Assembly: GCF_003012815.1 (NCBI RefSeq)
Contig: NZ_PXYJ01000001.1
Coordinates: 1,116,001 to 1,180,000, forward strand
Reading direction: 5' to 3'
Length of the DNA: 64,000 nt
Source: Allosphingosinicella vermicomposti
GTDB taxonomy: Bacteria > Pseudomonadota > Alphaproteobacteria > Sphingomonadales > Sphingomonadaceae
Below are positions 36,883 through 47,597 of the stretch, piece after piece; the stretch's first letter is position 1; each line of letters starts with the position of its first letter. The notes under the pieces were generated by a model. That model had not been told where the DNA came from and searched no databases. It was given only the letters and a program-made list of their open reading frames with translations. Made by a program: the position numbers and the translations under genes.

Positions 36883-37221
36883 ATGGCGCGGATCAACTAT
36901 GTCGAACTTCCCGTCCGCGATATCGGCACGGCAAAGACATTTTACGAAACGGCCTTCGGCTGGAGTCTTGCTGAGTTTGGGCCGACTTATGCGGCAACCA
37001 CGACGGGCGATGTCGATCTTGGTATTCAGGGTGACCCCTCCGAAGTGACGTCCGCGCCTTTGCCAGTCATTGAAGTTCCGGATTTGGAAGCAGCCCTGCA
37101 GGCCGTGGCTGCGGCTGGCGGTATCATCACTCGATCCATTTTCGCCTTCCCGGGCGGGCGGCGCTTTCACTTCACCGATCCGGGCGGTAACGAACTGGCG
37201 GCGGTCAAGAGCGGCCACTAA
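36883..37221 (+). CDS. VOC (glyoxalase/bleomycin-resistance) family protein
   Basis: A 112-residue single-module VOC protein. MARINYVELPVRDIGTAKTFYE at the start and FTDPGGNELAAVK at the end form the family's paired beta-alpha-beta-beta-beta units. Its metal and substrate are not evident. It begins 12 bases after lexA and may be read through from it. Confidence 0.85.
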   Translation: MARINYVELPVRDIGTAKTFYETAFGWSLAEFGPTYAATTTGDVDLGIQGDPSEVTSAPLPVIEVPDLEAALQAVAAAGGIITRSIFAFPGGRRFHFTDPGGNELAAVKSGH

Positions 37222-37258
37222 CCCGGTCATTTCCGGGAGCGAACCGGAAGGAATGCAT

Positions 37259-38248
37259 ATGCGGGTTTACCGGGATGCGGATGCGGATCTTGCCCTAATC
37301 CGGGGCAAGAAGGTCGCAATCATCGGTTATGGCAATCAAGGCCGCGCACAGGCACTCAACCTGAAGGATAGCGGCGTGGCCGAGCTGCGCATCGCCCTCA
37401 AGGCCGGATCGACACGTCGCGCGCAAGCGCAAGCGGATAGAACGGCCGTTGTGGAGCCGGACGAAGCGGCGCGCTGGGCCGACGTTATCGTAATTCTGAC
37501 GCCGGACGAGCACCAGGGCGTGCTTTACGACGATTATCTCAAGGACAATATCAAGCCTGGCGCGGCACTGATTTTCGCCCATGGCCTCGCCATTCGGTTC
37601 GGGATTATCCGTCCGCGCTCCGATCTCGACGTGCTGCTGGTCGCTCCAAAGGGGCCGGGCACGGCGCTGCGCAATGATTATCTCGCCGGGAGCGGCCTCA
37701 TCACCTTGTTCGCGGTCCATCAGGATCCGAGCGGGACTGGCCGGGCTGTGGCTTTATCCTACGCCGCCGCATTAGGAAGCGGGCGGAAGGGCATATTGGA
37801 GACCAGCTTCGCCGAAGAATGCGAAGCCGATCTCTTCAACGAACAAGCGGTGCTTTGGGGTGCGATCCCTGAGCTGATCCTTGCAGGCTATGACACGCTA
37901 ACCGAAGCCGGATTCTCACCCGAAATCGCCTATTTCGAATGTCTCACCGAGGTGAAATTACTTGCCGATCTGCTGGTCGAGCGCGGCATTGCCGGCATGC
38001 GGGAGGCGATTTCGAATACGGCCGAATATGGCGCGCTGATCGGCGGCCCGCGGATCGTGACTGACGATACGCGCCGCGAAATGCGCCGCATTCTTGCCGA
38101 GGTACGAAAGGGCGATTTTGCGCAGCGGCTGGTTGCGGAGGCAAAGCAGGATTATCCTGGTCTGCGCGCGGCTCGCTCTGCCTCCGCAACTCATCCGATC
38201 GAGGCAGTTGCCGCCCGCATGCGCGCGCTTGCGGCTGGCGGCACCTAA
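37259..38248 (+). CDS. Divergent ketol-acid reductoisomerase (class I, IlvC-like)
   Basis: KARI converts acetolactate to dihydroxyisovalerate in branched-chain amino acid synthesis. The 329-residue class I protein keeps the Rossmann loop GYGNQG (23-28), His108, metal ligands Asp191, Glu195, Glu227, Glu231, and Ser252. It departs from typical IlvC at the otherwise conserved GHAHA (here GRAQA), NIHFG (here AIRFG), and KGPGH (here KGPGT). The ATG at 37259 has AAGGA at six bases. No ilvB or ilvN is adjacent. It may be a paralogue with altered activity or the only copy. Confidence 0.85.
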   Translation: MRVYRDADADLALIRGKKVAIIGYGNQGRAQALNLKDSGVAELRIALKAGSTRRAQAQADRTAVVEPDEAARWADVIVILTPDEHQGVLYDDYLKDNIKPGAALIFAHGLAIRFGIIRPRSDLDVLLVAPKGPGTALRNDYLAGSGLITLFAVHQDPSGTGRAVALSYAAALGSGRKGILETSFAEECEADLFNEQAVLWGAIPELILAGYDTLTEAGFSPEIAYFECLTEVKLLADLLVERGIAGMREAISNTAEYGALIGGPRIVTDDTRREMRRILAEVRKGDFAQRLVAEAKQDYPGLRAARSASATHPIEAVAARMRALAAGGT

Positions 38249-38355
38249 TCGCCGACGCCTGTTCCGCAGCCGTCATTATATTGCCCTAACGCAACACCCC
38301 TCAAGCCGTTCCTCACTATGCCTTCCCTTCCGGTTAAACCGGGCGGGAGAAAAAG

Positions 38356-38784
38356 ATGACGATAGTGATGCTGGGGGTTGCATTGGCCGCGATGGGCCCC
38401 GCCACGTCCGAAGGGACTGCCACAATGGCGGACGGATCCAAATCACAAAAGATCCTGTTTCTTTCCGATAAGGCGGACGCGGCTGTTCCGCATGTTATGT
38501 TTGAAGCCGAACACGGCCTCGTTTCCAACGAAGCTCTGGTCGCGCTCACCGTCAATCGCGCGATGAGGAGCGATCCGGACTTCGCCACACCCGAGGCCTT
38601 GCGCAGCTCGGCCGGCTATCGCAGTGCGCCCATCCGCGACGCGGACAACAGCCACCTTGCCGGCGCGGGTTTCGTCACCCAGGATTGGGATAGCGGCGCC
38701 GACGCGCAGACCCAAGGTGCGACCAGCATGACCGCTCACTACAGCGTCTTTGGATCCACCCTGACCTTCACGACCGGCGACTAA
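38356..38784 (+). CDS. Hypothetical exported protein
   Basis: A 142-residue protein with a possible signal sequence (MTIVMLGVALAAMGPATS), though its n-region lacks a basic residue. The body is acidic and polar with no motif I recognise. AAAAAG precedes the ATG. Coding is supported by the strong frame bias and lack of a better frame. Function unknown. Confidence 0.55.
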   Translation: MTIVMLGVALAAMGPATSEGTATMADGSKSQKILFLSDKADAAVPHVMFEAEHGLVSNEALVALTVNRAMRSDPDFATPEALRSSAGYRSAPIRDADNSHLAGAGFVTQDWDSGADAQTQGATSMTAHYSVFGSTLTFTTGD

Positions 38785-38891
38785 AGCCTCCCAGCCGCAG
38801 TGAAGGCAGCGTGGTAACACGGCTATACCAGCAGGCGCGACAGCTGTGGGCAATCCAGCCCGATTGAGTCCCACCCCCTAAACGGCTCAGC

Positions 38892-40703
38892 TCATTTCCG
38901 GCCGAACAATTTCTCGATATCCGCATGGCCAAGCTTCACCCACGTCGGTCGGCCGTGATTGCATTGGCCGCTGTGGGGGGTGACTTCCATTTCGCGGAGA
39001 AGCGCGTTCATTTCTGCGACCGAGAGGATCCGGCCCGCGCGGACGGAGCCGTGGCAGGCCATGGTCGCGGCGACGTGGTCAAGCTTTTCCTTGAGTAACA
39101 GCGCTTCGTCGAAGGCAGCGAGTTCATCGGCGAGGTCGGTGACGAGACCCTGAATGTCACCCTGTCCCAGCATGGCTGGCGTGGCGCGGACGAGGACCGC
39201 GCGTGGGCCGAACCGCTCGAGATCCAGGCCCATTTCGGCAAGTTCGCCGGAGCGGGATTCGAGGCGATCGCAGGCCGGTTCGTCAAGCTCGACCACTTCG
39301 GGGAGGAGCAGGGTCTGGCGCGCCACGCCGCCATCTGCAACTGCCCTTCGCATGCGTTCAAGGACAAGGCGTTCGTGGGCGGCATGTTGATCGACGAGCA
39401 CCAGACCGTCTTCCGCCTCCGCAACGATATAGGTGGCTGCCACTTGCCCGCGTGCGACGCCAAGAGGGAAACGAGCCGCTTCTGGCGCCGGCGCGACCGC
39501 CACTTCTGCGCGAGCCTGAGGCGCTGGGGTGTAAGCTTGATGGGAGTCCCAGACGCTGTGCTGATAGCTCCTCTCCCCTTCAGGGCGTTGGCCGAAGCGG
39601 GTGAAGGGCGCGGGGCCTGTCCGCGCGGTATTTCCCAATCCCAGCTCCTCTCCTGAAAGAAGGGGGCTTTCCGCCTGCCAATTCCCCAACGCCGCCGCCG
39701 AAGGCCGTTGCGCGCTTCGATGCCCCGCCGCGTCGAGGGCATGACGGAGGCCGCCGACGATGAGACCGCGTATGCCGCCGGGGTCGCGGAAGCGGACTTC
39801 GGTCTTCGCCGGATGGACGTTGACGTCCACTTCTTCGCCCGGAAGGTCGATGAACAAAGCAAGGATTGGATGGCGGTCGCGGGCGAGAAGATCCTGATAG
39901 GCGCCGCGCACCGCACCGATCAGCAGGCGATCCTTCACCGGGCGACCGTTCACGAACAGATATTGGTGATCGGCAATGCCGCGATTGAAGGTCGGCAGGC
40001 CCGCTACCCCGCCAAGCCGAACGCCGTGACGCTCATAGTCCACCGCGACGCTATTGTCGGCAAGGCCCCGGTCGGTCAGAGCGGCGACGCGGGCGGGTCG
40101 ATCCTCGCCGGGCTGAACATGAAGGGCGCGGCGGCCCTCATGTTCCAGGGTAAAGCCGATATCGGGGCGCGCCATGGCGAGGCGTTTCACCACATCGACG
40201 CAGGCCGCATATTCGGACCGCGCGGACCGGAGGAATTTGCGGCGGGCAGGAACGCGGGCAAAGAGATCGGTGACGGTGATCCGGGTACCGGGGGGAAGCG
40301 CTGCCGGTCCCTCTTCCACCACCGCTCCATTGTCGATAATGCGCGACCAGCCATCGGCGCCGCGCACGCGGCTCTCCATGCGCAGACGGGCGACGCTGGC
40401 AATGGACGGCAGAGCCTCGCCCCGGAAGCCGAGAGTTGTAACCGCTTCGATCGCATCGTCGGGCAGTTTCGAGGTTGCGTGGCGCTGTAGGGCCAGCTGC
40501 ATGCTCTCCGGGTCCATGCCGCAGCCGTCGTCGGAAACTTCCAGCAGGTCGATTCCGCCGCCCGACAGGGCGATAGCGATCCGCGTCGCGCCAGCGTCGA
40601 TGGAATTTTCCACCAATTCTTTCAACGCGCTGGCTGGTCTTTCCACCACCTCACCGGCGGCGATACGATTTACCAGATGTTCGGGAAGTCGGCGTATTGA
40701 CAT
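38892..40703 (-). CDS. mutL: DNA mismatch repair protein MutL
   Basis: GHKL ATPase that couples MutS to strand removal. The 603-residue protein has the N-terminal ATPase motifs ([29 protein letters not shown]), and a C-terminal endonuclease: [12 protein letters not shown] at about residue 435 fits the DQHA-X2-E-X4-E metal motif, with ACHGS and CNHGRP. It is therefore an incising MutL, as expected for a bacterium without MutH. It diverges from mreB. Confidence 0.95.
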   Translation of the reverse strand: MSIRRLPEHLVNRIAAGEVVERPASALKELVENSIDAGATRIAIALSGGGIDLLEVSDDGCGMDPESMQLALQRHATSKLPDDAIEAVTTLGFRGEALPSIASVARLRMESRVRGADGWSRIIDNGAVVEEGPAALPPGTRITVTDLFARVPARRKFLRSARSEYAACVDVVKRLAMARPDIGFTLEHEGRRALHVQPGEDRPARVAALTDRGLADNSVAVDYERHGVRLGGVAGLPTFNRGIADHQYLFVNGRPVKDRLLIGAVRGAYQDLLARDRHPILALFIDLPGEEVDVNVHPAKTEVRFRDPGGIRGLIVGGLRHALDAAGHRSAQRPSAAALGNWQAESPLLSGEELGLGNTARTGPAPFTRFGQRPEGERSYQHSVWDSHQAYTPAPQARAEVAVAPAPEAARFPLGVARGQVAATYIVAEAEDGLVLVDQHAAHERLVLERMRRAVADGGVARQTLLLPEVVELDEPACDRLESRSGELAEMGLDLERFGPRAVLVRATPAMLGQGDIQGLVTDLADELAAFDEALLLKEKLDHVAATMACHGSVRAGRILSVAEMNALLREMEVTPHSGQCNHGRPTWVKLGHADIEKLFGRK

Positions 40704-40838
40704 GAATCAGCCTGTAGACGAAGCGAAGCCTTCCTGCGACCACGTTAACTGTTTTGTGGACGGGAGCCGTGGGGGCATCCTATAGAGCGGAACATCCGGG
40801 CCATCGGGGGCTTTTCCCGGGCGGCGCCATCTCATTGA

Positions 40839-41894
<1,056 letters not shown>

Positions 41895-41909
41895 TCAAAA
41901 CGGAGGCGT

Positions 41910-42815
41910 ATGGCGCCGCCCTCCACCCGGCGACCCGGCTTTTCCCGCCGGGCGCAATATGGACTGTTTATCGGCTATATCGTGGCCGTGGGCGGCGTGC
42001 TGCTCGCGGTTCTGCTGATGATCATCGCGACAGTGGACCCACGCGGCTTTTCGGCATTGCGGGGAGCCGCGCTCGATGTCACCGCCCCGATTTCAGGCGC
42101 GGGGCGGAGCGCGGTCCGCTTCGTCGGCAATGCGGTTGACGGGATCGGCGACTATTTCTTCGCGGCGTCGAAAAATGCCGCAATGCGCCGCGAATTGGAT
42201 GCAACCCGGCAGAAACTGGTCGAAGCCCGCGCCATCGAGGCTGAAAATCAGCGGCTCCAGGCCCTGCTCGACGTTACCCAGGATACCGCCGCCCGGGTAG
42301 CAACCGCGCGCATCGTGGGGTCGAGTTTCGACAGCAGCCGCCGCCTCGCCACGCTTTCCGCCGGATCGTCCAAAGGCATCGCATCGGGAATGCCGGTGCG
42401 CGGACCGGAGGGATTGATCGGCCGCGTGATCGAGACGGGCCGCTTCGCTTCCCGCATCCTGCTGGTTTCCGATGGGTCGAGCAACATTCCGGTGCAACTG
42501 ATCCGCAGCGGCATCCCCGCAATTGCCACCGGTCGGGGGGATGGCACGATCGAGATCAAACCGCTGGAAGTGGGTAAAAACCCCTTCCGCAAGGGCGATA
42601 TCCTGGTGACGTCTGGGACAGGCGGCATTTTCCCCCCCAACATCCCGGTGGCCATGGTCGTTCGCGCGGACCGCGATATCACCGTGGCCCGCCCGCTCGC
42701 CGATCCGGCAAAAATCGACTTCGCGTTGGTAATGCGCGTCTATCAACCCGCCGCCGACGCTCCGATCGAGGGGAGTGATGCACTTGCCGACGCCCCCGTC
42801 GAGGCGCCCCGGTGA
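41910..42815 (+). CDS. mreC: Rod-shape protein MreC
   Basis: Bitopic periplasmic protein that activates the PBP2-RodA elongasome. The 301-residue protein has one N-terminal membrane segment (FIGYIVAVGGVLLAVLLMIIA), a coiled-coil (MRRELDATRQKLVEARAIEAENQRL, given here as residues ~90-115) and two beta-barrel domains with GLIGRVIE and DGSSNIPVQ. GGAGGCG precedes its ATG; the stop overlaps the mreD start. Confidence 0.93.
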   Translation: MAPPSTRRPGFSRRAQYGLFIGYIVAVGGVLLAVLLMIIATVDPRGFSALRGAALDVTAPISGAGRSAVRFVGNAVDGIGDYFFAASKNAAMRRELDATRQKLVEARAIEAENQRLQALLDVTQDTAARVATARIVGSSFDSSRRLATLSAGSSKGIASGMPVRGPEGLIGRVIETGRFASRILLVSDGSSNIPVQLIRSGIPAIATGRGDGTIEIKPLEVGKNPFRKGDILVTSGTGGIFPPNIPVAMVVRADRDITVARPLADPAKIDFALVMRVYQPAADAPIEGSDALADAPVEAPR

Positions 42816-43327
42816 AGCGCATTGCCTATTCTCGCCGCGATGTCGCCATCGCCCAAGCGCGGCACCGCTACATTCCCATCGTCACCACCATCCTCGCCAT
42901 ACTGATCGCGGCTTTGCCGATCGTCGTTTCGAGCCCGATCATTCCGGATTTCGCTTTCCTGGTCCTGATTTCCTGGCGGTTGCTGCGGCCGGAAATGTGG
43001 AGCGCGCATATCGCCCTCCCCCTCGGCCTCCTCAACGATCTGGTCGATGGCCATCCGATCGGCCAATCCATGGCCCTTTGGACGATTACCTTCCTCGCCT
43101 TCGACATTATCGACAGCCGCATCCATTGGCGCGACTATTGGATGGATTGGCTGATCGCCGCGCTCGCCATTGCCGGTTATGTCTTTGGCGGTTGGGCCAT
43201 TGCACGGATGATGGGTGACAATACGGCTATCGGAGTGATCCTGCCGCAACTGGCGCTCACCATCTTCTTCTATCCCGTCGTGGCGCGGATCGTCCTCGCC
43301 CTCGACCGCTGGCGGCTTGCACGATGA
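42812..43327 (+). CDS. mreD: Rod-shape protein MreD
   Basis: A 171-residue integral membrane protein with about five segments, part of the elongation complex. The GTG start overlaps the mreC stop (GTGA) and the stop overlaps the mrdA start (ATGA). Identity rests on position in the operon plus the hydrophobic profile and the motif GLLNDLVDGHPIGQ. Confidence 0.9.
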   Translation: MKRIAYSRRDVAIAQARHRYIPIVTTILAILIAALPIVVSSPIIPDFAFLVLISWRLLRPEMWSAHIALPLGLLNDLVDGHPIGQSMALWTITFLAFDIIDSRIHWRDYWMDWLIAALAIAGYVFGGWAIARMMGDNTAIGVILPQLALTIFFYPVVARIVLALDRWRLAR

Positions 43328-45240
43328 GACGGCGCGGAAAGCCCCTGATCACCGAAAACTCGCAGAGCTTCACCTTCACGCGCCGCGCGATGGTGATTGG
43401 TGGTTTGCAGGCCAGCGTTGCGGCGCTTCTTGCCGGCCGGGTCAGCTGGCTCGCCATCGCGGAGAATGACCGCTACAAATTGATGTCGGAGGAAAACCGG
43501 TTCCAGATGGTGCTGGTGCCGCCGCGTCGGGGGTGGATCGTCGACCGTAACGGCCAGCCGATCGCCATCAACCGCAGCGATTATCGCGTCGACCTCATCC
43601 CCGACCAGATCCAGAATGCAGAGCAGGTCATCCGCGAGCTCACCACCATCCTTCAACTTCCGCCCGAAGAAGTGGAGCGCATCCGCAAGGAGCTGGATCA
43701 GGCCGCGGGATACCAGCCCGTACCGGTTGCCGAAAACCTGCCCTTTGACAAATATGCCGCTGTTACCGTGCGGCAGCCGGAGCTGCCCGGTGTGGCTCCG
43801 CTGCGGGGCTTCAGCCGCTTTTATCCCGAAGGCGCTGCCGTCGGCCATCTCGTCGGCTATGTCGGCGCGGCGAACAAGGAGGAATATGAGGCGGCGGGCA
43901 AGGATCCCTTGCTCATCACGCCGGGCTTCAAGATCGGCAAGGAAGGTCTTGAGAAGACGATGGAAAGCCGGATGCGCGGCACGCCCGGTGCCAAGCGGCT
44001 GGAAGTCACGGCGGGCGGCAAGCTGGTTCGCGAATTGGCTTCGCTTCCCGACAAGAGCGGTGGAAGCCTGCCGCTCACCATCGATGCCGGGCTTCAAGCC
44101 TATGCCGCGCGGCGGCTAGGCAATGAATCGGGCTCGTGCATCGTGCTCGACTGCCATACGGGCGAGATCCTCTGCATGGCATCGATGCCCTGCTACGATC
44201 CCAATACCTTCTCCGACGGCATCAGCCACAATGAATGGAACATGCTGTCGAAGGATGAACGGCATCCGCTGATCAACAAGTCGCTAAACGCCCTTTATCC
44301 GCCCGGCTCCACCTTCAAGCCGATGGTAGCGATGGCCCTTCTCCAGGCTGGCGTCGATCCGGACGAGATCGTGAATTGCCCAGGTGGATATCAGCTCGGC
44401 AACCGTTTCTATCGCTGTCTCGGGCGGCACGGCGGCATGAACTTGCATCGTGCCATCGCGAAGAGCTGCAATACCTATTTCTACGCTATGGGGCGGCGCG
44501 TCGGCATCGAAGCGATCGCGGATATGGGCCGCAAATTAAGCTTCGGGCAGAAATTCGACTTGCCGGTCGTATCGCAAAGCTTCGGCACCATGCCCGACAC
44601 GGCCTGGAAGATGCGCCGGTACAAGCAGGAATGGTCGCAATCCGACACGCTGAACGCCTCGATCGGCCAGGGTTATGTGATCGTCAATCCGCTCCAGCTT
44701 GCCGTCATGGCGGGCCGCGTTGCATCGGGCCGTGACATTCAGCCTCGCCTTGTGAAGGGGCAATATCCGGCCCCATCCATGCTGCCCTTTCCCAAGGAGC
44801 ATTTCGAGGCGGTGCGCGGCGGCATGTGGGAAGTGGTGAATGGCAACGGCACGGCGGGACGCAGCCGCCTGGAGCTTCCCGGGATCGAAATGGGCGGCAA
44901 GACCGGCACCGCGCAGGTGCGCCGTATCACCGGCAGCCAGCGTGGCCAGAGCGGGGAGTGGAAATATCGCGATCACGGCCTGTTCGTCTGCTTCGCGCCG
45001 ACCGCCAATCCGCGCTATGCCGCGTCCGTGGTGATCGAGCACGGCATGGGCGGATCGAAGGCTGCAGCCCCGGTCGCGAAGGATGTGCTCACATATCTGT
45101 TTGACAAGAACAAGGCGATGGCGGCCCTGACGGCGCTTGAGGGAGGCTGGGGCGGCGACATCAAGACGCGCATGGATCGGCAGGCCGCCGCATGGCTCGC
45201 CGCGCAAGGCCGGCCTACTGCCCCGGACGGTGGCGCCTGA
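43324..45240 (+). CDS. mrdA: Penicillin-binding protein 2 (MrdA)
   Basis: Elongasome transpeptidase that cross-links new lateral wall. The 638-residue class B PBP has a membrane anchor, a pedestal domain (RGWIVDRNGQPIAINRS), and the transpeptidase motifs SxxK (STFK at about 329), SCN at about 380 and KTGT at about 526. It overlaps mreD upstream and rodA downstream (TGATG). Confidence 0.95.
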   Translation: MRRRGKPLITENSQSFTFTRRAMVIGGLQASVAALLAGRVSWLAIAENDRYKLMSEENRFQMVLVPPRRGWIVDRNGQPIAINRSDYRVDLIPDQIQNAEQVIRELTTILQLPPEEVERIRKELDQAAGYQPVPVAENLPFDKYAAVTVRQPELPGVAPLRGFSRFYPEGAAVGHLVGYVGAANKEEYEAAGKDPLLITPGFKIGKEGLEKTMESRMRGTPGAKRLEVTAGGKLVRELASLPDKSGGSLPLTIDAGLQAYAARRLGNESGSCIVLDCHTGEILCMASMPCYDPNTFSDGISHNEWNMLSKDERHPLINKSLNALYPPGSTFKPMVAMALLQAGVDPDEIVNCPGGYQLGNRFYRCLGRHGGMNLHRAIAKSCNTYFYAMGRRVGIEAIADMGRKLSFGQKFDLPVVSQSFGTMPDTAWKMRRYKQEWSQSDTLNASIGQGYVIVNPLQLAVMAGRVASGRDIQPRLVKGQYPAPSMLPFPKEHFEAVRGGMWEVVNGNGTAGRSRLELPGIEMGGKTGTAQVRRITGSQRGQSGEWKYRDHGLFVCFAPTANPRYAASVVIEHGMGGSKAAAPVAKDVLTYLFDKNKAMAALTALEGGWGGDIKTRMDRQAAAWLAAQGRPTAPDGGA

Positions 45241-46355
45241 TGGGCCCATCCTTCATTCCTGCCGCGGTCGCGCGGCAATCGTGGCAAGCCATCTTCCTTG
45301 CCGCGGCAATTGCCTTGTCCGGCGGGCTCGTTCTCTATTCGGTGGGCGGCGGTTCGTTTTCGCCTTGGGCGCTGAGCCACGTCATCCGCTTCGGCACCTT
45401 CCTCGCGATGGCGCTCGTCATCTCCTATATCAGTCCGAAGCAGATGAAGCCCTTCATCTTCCCGGCTTATATCGGGGTCATCTTCCTGCTCATTCTGGTG
45501 CAGGTGCTGGGCGTGATCGGCGGGGGGGCGCGAAGCTGGCTCAATCTCGGCTTCATCGTCCTCCAACCATCCGAGCTGATGAAACCGGTTATCGTTCTGG
45601 TACTCGCCCGCTTCTACGATCTGCTCCCCGCCGGGCAGATTCGCACTTGGTCGGCTATTTGGCCCGCCGCCGCGCTGACCGGCGTTCCAACGCTGATGAT
45701 CCTCATCCAGCCTGATCTTGGAACGGCGACGCTCGTCGTGTTTTCCGCGATCGTCGTGATGTTTCTCGCAGGCCTGCCGCTGCGCCTTTTCCTAGGCGGG
45801 CTGGCGGTCGTGGCAACGATCATCCCCTTCGCTTACTTCTTCCTGATGCTTCCGCACCAGCAAAAGCGAGTCACCATCTTCCTCGATCCCGAAACCGATC
45901 CGCTGGGCGCCGGCTATCATATCAGCCAGTCGCAGATTGCGATCGGATCGGGCGGCATATTCGGCAAGGGCTTTCTGAACGGCACGCAAAGTCATCTGAA
46001 ATACCTCCCCGAAGTCCATACCGACTTCATCTTCCCGGCCATGGTTGAAGAATGGGGCCTGGTCGGCGGCCTGTTTCTGATCCTCTGCTTCTTCCTGCTG
46101 CTCCGCTGGGGCATGCGCGTGGCGCTCAATACCAAGCCGCGTTTCGACCGGCTGGTTGCGGCGGGCCTCACCACCACGATCTTCTTCTACGTGGCGATCA
46201 ACCTCATGATGGTGATGGGCCTCGCCCCGGTAGTCGGCATCCCCCTGCCCCTCTTCTCTCACGGCGGATCGGCCATGCTGACGGTGATGATCTCGCTCGG
46301 CATTTTGATGTCGATCGACCGAAATAATCGAAAGAAGCAACAAAGGCTGGTTTAA
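45240..46355 (+). CDS. rodA: Peptidoglycan glycosyltransferase RodA
   Basis: SEDS-family polymerase that partners with PBP2. The 371-residue protein has about ten membrane segments and the signature motifs RSWLNLGF, QPSELMKP, QPDLGTATL, EVHTDFIFPAMVEEWGLVGG and a final FSHGGSAMLTVM. The ATG at 45240 overlaps the mrdA stop. It is the last core gene before the tRNA and the island. Confidence 0.95.
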   Translation: MGPSFIPAAVARQSWQAIFLAAAIALSGGLVLYSVGGGSFSPWALSHVIRFGTFLAMALVISYISPKQMKPFIFPAYIGVIFLLILVQVLGVIGGGARSWLNLGFIVLQPSELMKPVIVLVLARFYDLLPAGQIRTWSAIWPAAALTGVPTLMILIQPDLGTATLVVFSAIVVMFLAGLPLRLFLGGLAVVATIIPFAYFFLMLPHQQKRVTIFLDPETDPLGAGYHISQSQIAIGSGGIFGKGFLNGTQSHLKYLPEVHTDFIFPAMVEEWGLVGGLFLILCFFLLLRWGMRVALNTKPRFDRLVAAGLTTTIFFYVAINLMMVMGLAPVVGIPLPLFSHGGSAMLTVMISLGILMSIDRNNRKKQQRLV

Positions 46356-46442
46356 GCCATTGCATCGCATATCCGCCCATGCTAGCGGGCACGCCTCGCC
46401 GGATGGAACCAATACCAATCCCCGGCCTTTGCCTTAAGGCAT

Positions 46443-46518
<76 letters not shown>

Positions 46519-46603
46519 CCCTTTCCCCCGAAAAACAACAGCTTAAAGGCTGCCGGGCCACGGCTTTTGTGGCCGCCGCCGCGCTCGTAAGTCTCCCGTA
46601 AGC

Positions 46604-46626
46604 AAAAAGCTGGGGATAAACCCAGC
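46604..46626 (-). terminator. Intrinsic terminator of the endonuclease gene
   Basis: On the minus strand GCTGGG-TTTATC-CCCAGC is followed by TTTTTG. It lies about 80 bases past the end of the minus-strand endonuclease gene. A second small hairpin, GGCCAC/GTGGCC, lies at 46556-46574. Confidence 0.7.
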
Positions 46627-46706
46627 AGCCGCCTCCGTACGCCGCTTTTAAGGTAGCGCAGGGCTGATACCACTCACATACCGCAGTCGTGGGAAGTGAT
46701 CTGACC

Positions 46707-47597
46707 TTACAGAATAGCGGTGTCATTGGGCAGCACAACTTTGGCTGCCGCTTGCCGCTCCTTGGTCTTTTCAACCCAGCTCGCCACCATTGCGGGCAGA
46801 CGCTCCTCGATTTCCCTGCCGAAAAGGATTTCGTCGACGTACCCCATGTGGAGCATATCTATCATCCTACACAGATAGGAGCGCCCGCACTCCCACCACG
46901 TGTAATGAGCGTCAGCAATGAGAACATGCTCGACCTCGACGCCAGTCTCCAGCCGCATCTCCTCCAACTCCATGCCGTCCAGCAGGGTTTCGTAGACACC
47001 GTCGGCCACGCGGCTGCCGAACGTAGTGGTGTGATAATACTCCTTTATCTCCCACACCGCGACCGGATTGACGGCAGATGGGAACGCTCCATCAATTCGC
47101 CGTGCCAGAGTTCGAAGCGGCATCCCGTCTCGGGTGACTGTCGTGAGCTGTCGCGGATCGTGGTCATAGTCCATGCCTTGAGCATTTGCTTCAATCAGCA
47201 TGTTCACCATCGCGGTCAGATACGCGACCTGCTTCTTTTCACCCTTCTGCTTATTCATTGCTGCTGGAAGTTTGTATTCTCCGCTAGCCAGCAGGCGCTC
47301 ATACATCGCTTGGGCGGCGATTTTGTCCATAAGCTGGTGCTGAACAGTGTTGTTCAGAATGTCCGCGCGATAGGCGAAGTATGCGAGGAGCGTTCTCGCG
47401 AAGGCGGTGGATTGGCCCTGTTCGACCAAGTGGTGGCTATGAAGGCCGAGCTTCTTCATGCCATCTACTATATCGTCGAGCGTCGGCACCTTTATGCTGC
47501 CGGTACCCCGTGCCGTATACCCTAATGTTTGAGATAGAGACCGGACATGCGCCCAAAACCCCTTGTCGAGAGCTTTGAAGTGGTTGTTCCCCTGCAC
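46707..47597 (-). CDS. Putative type II restriction endonuclease (PD-(D/E)XK)
   Basis: A 296-residue protein paired head to head with a Dam-type methylase. Residues 169-185 read as Asp169, then PSAVNPVAVW, then Glu183-Ile-Lys185, the D-X(n)-ExK core of PD-(D/E)XK nucleases, followed by EYYHTTTFGSRVADGVYET. I do not recognise the specificity. The GTG start at 47597 is preceded by GGGGG; an alternative GTG is at residue 37. If the first start is right, the gene overlaps the methylase start by 51 bases on the opposite strand. A terminator follows. Confidence 0.75.
   Translation of the reverse strand: MQGNNHFKALDKGFWAHVRSLSQTLGYTARGTGSIKVPTLDDIVDGMKKLGLHSHHLVEQGQSTAFARTLLAYFAYRADILNNTVQHQLMDKIAAQAMYERLLASGEYKLPAAMNKQKGEKKQVAYLTAMVNMLIEANAQGMDYDHDPRQLTTVTRDGMPLRTLARRIDGAFPSAVNPVAVWEIKEYYHTTTFGSRVADGVYETLLDGMELEEMRLETGVEVEHVLIADAHYTWWECGRSYLCRMIDMLHMGYVDEILFGREIEERLPAMVASWVEKTKERQAAAKVVLPNDTAIL

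Noticed and set aside
37222-37258. Attenuator or riboswitch before the ketol-acid reductoisomerase gene
   Set aside because: The gap is only 37 bases and shows no leader peptide or strong hairpin beyond the short CCGG repeats.
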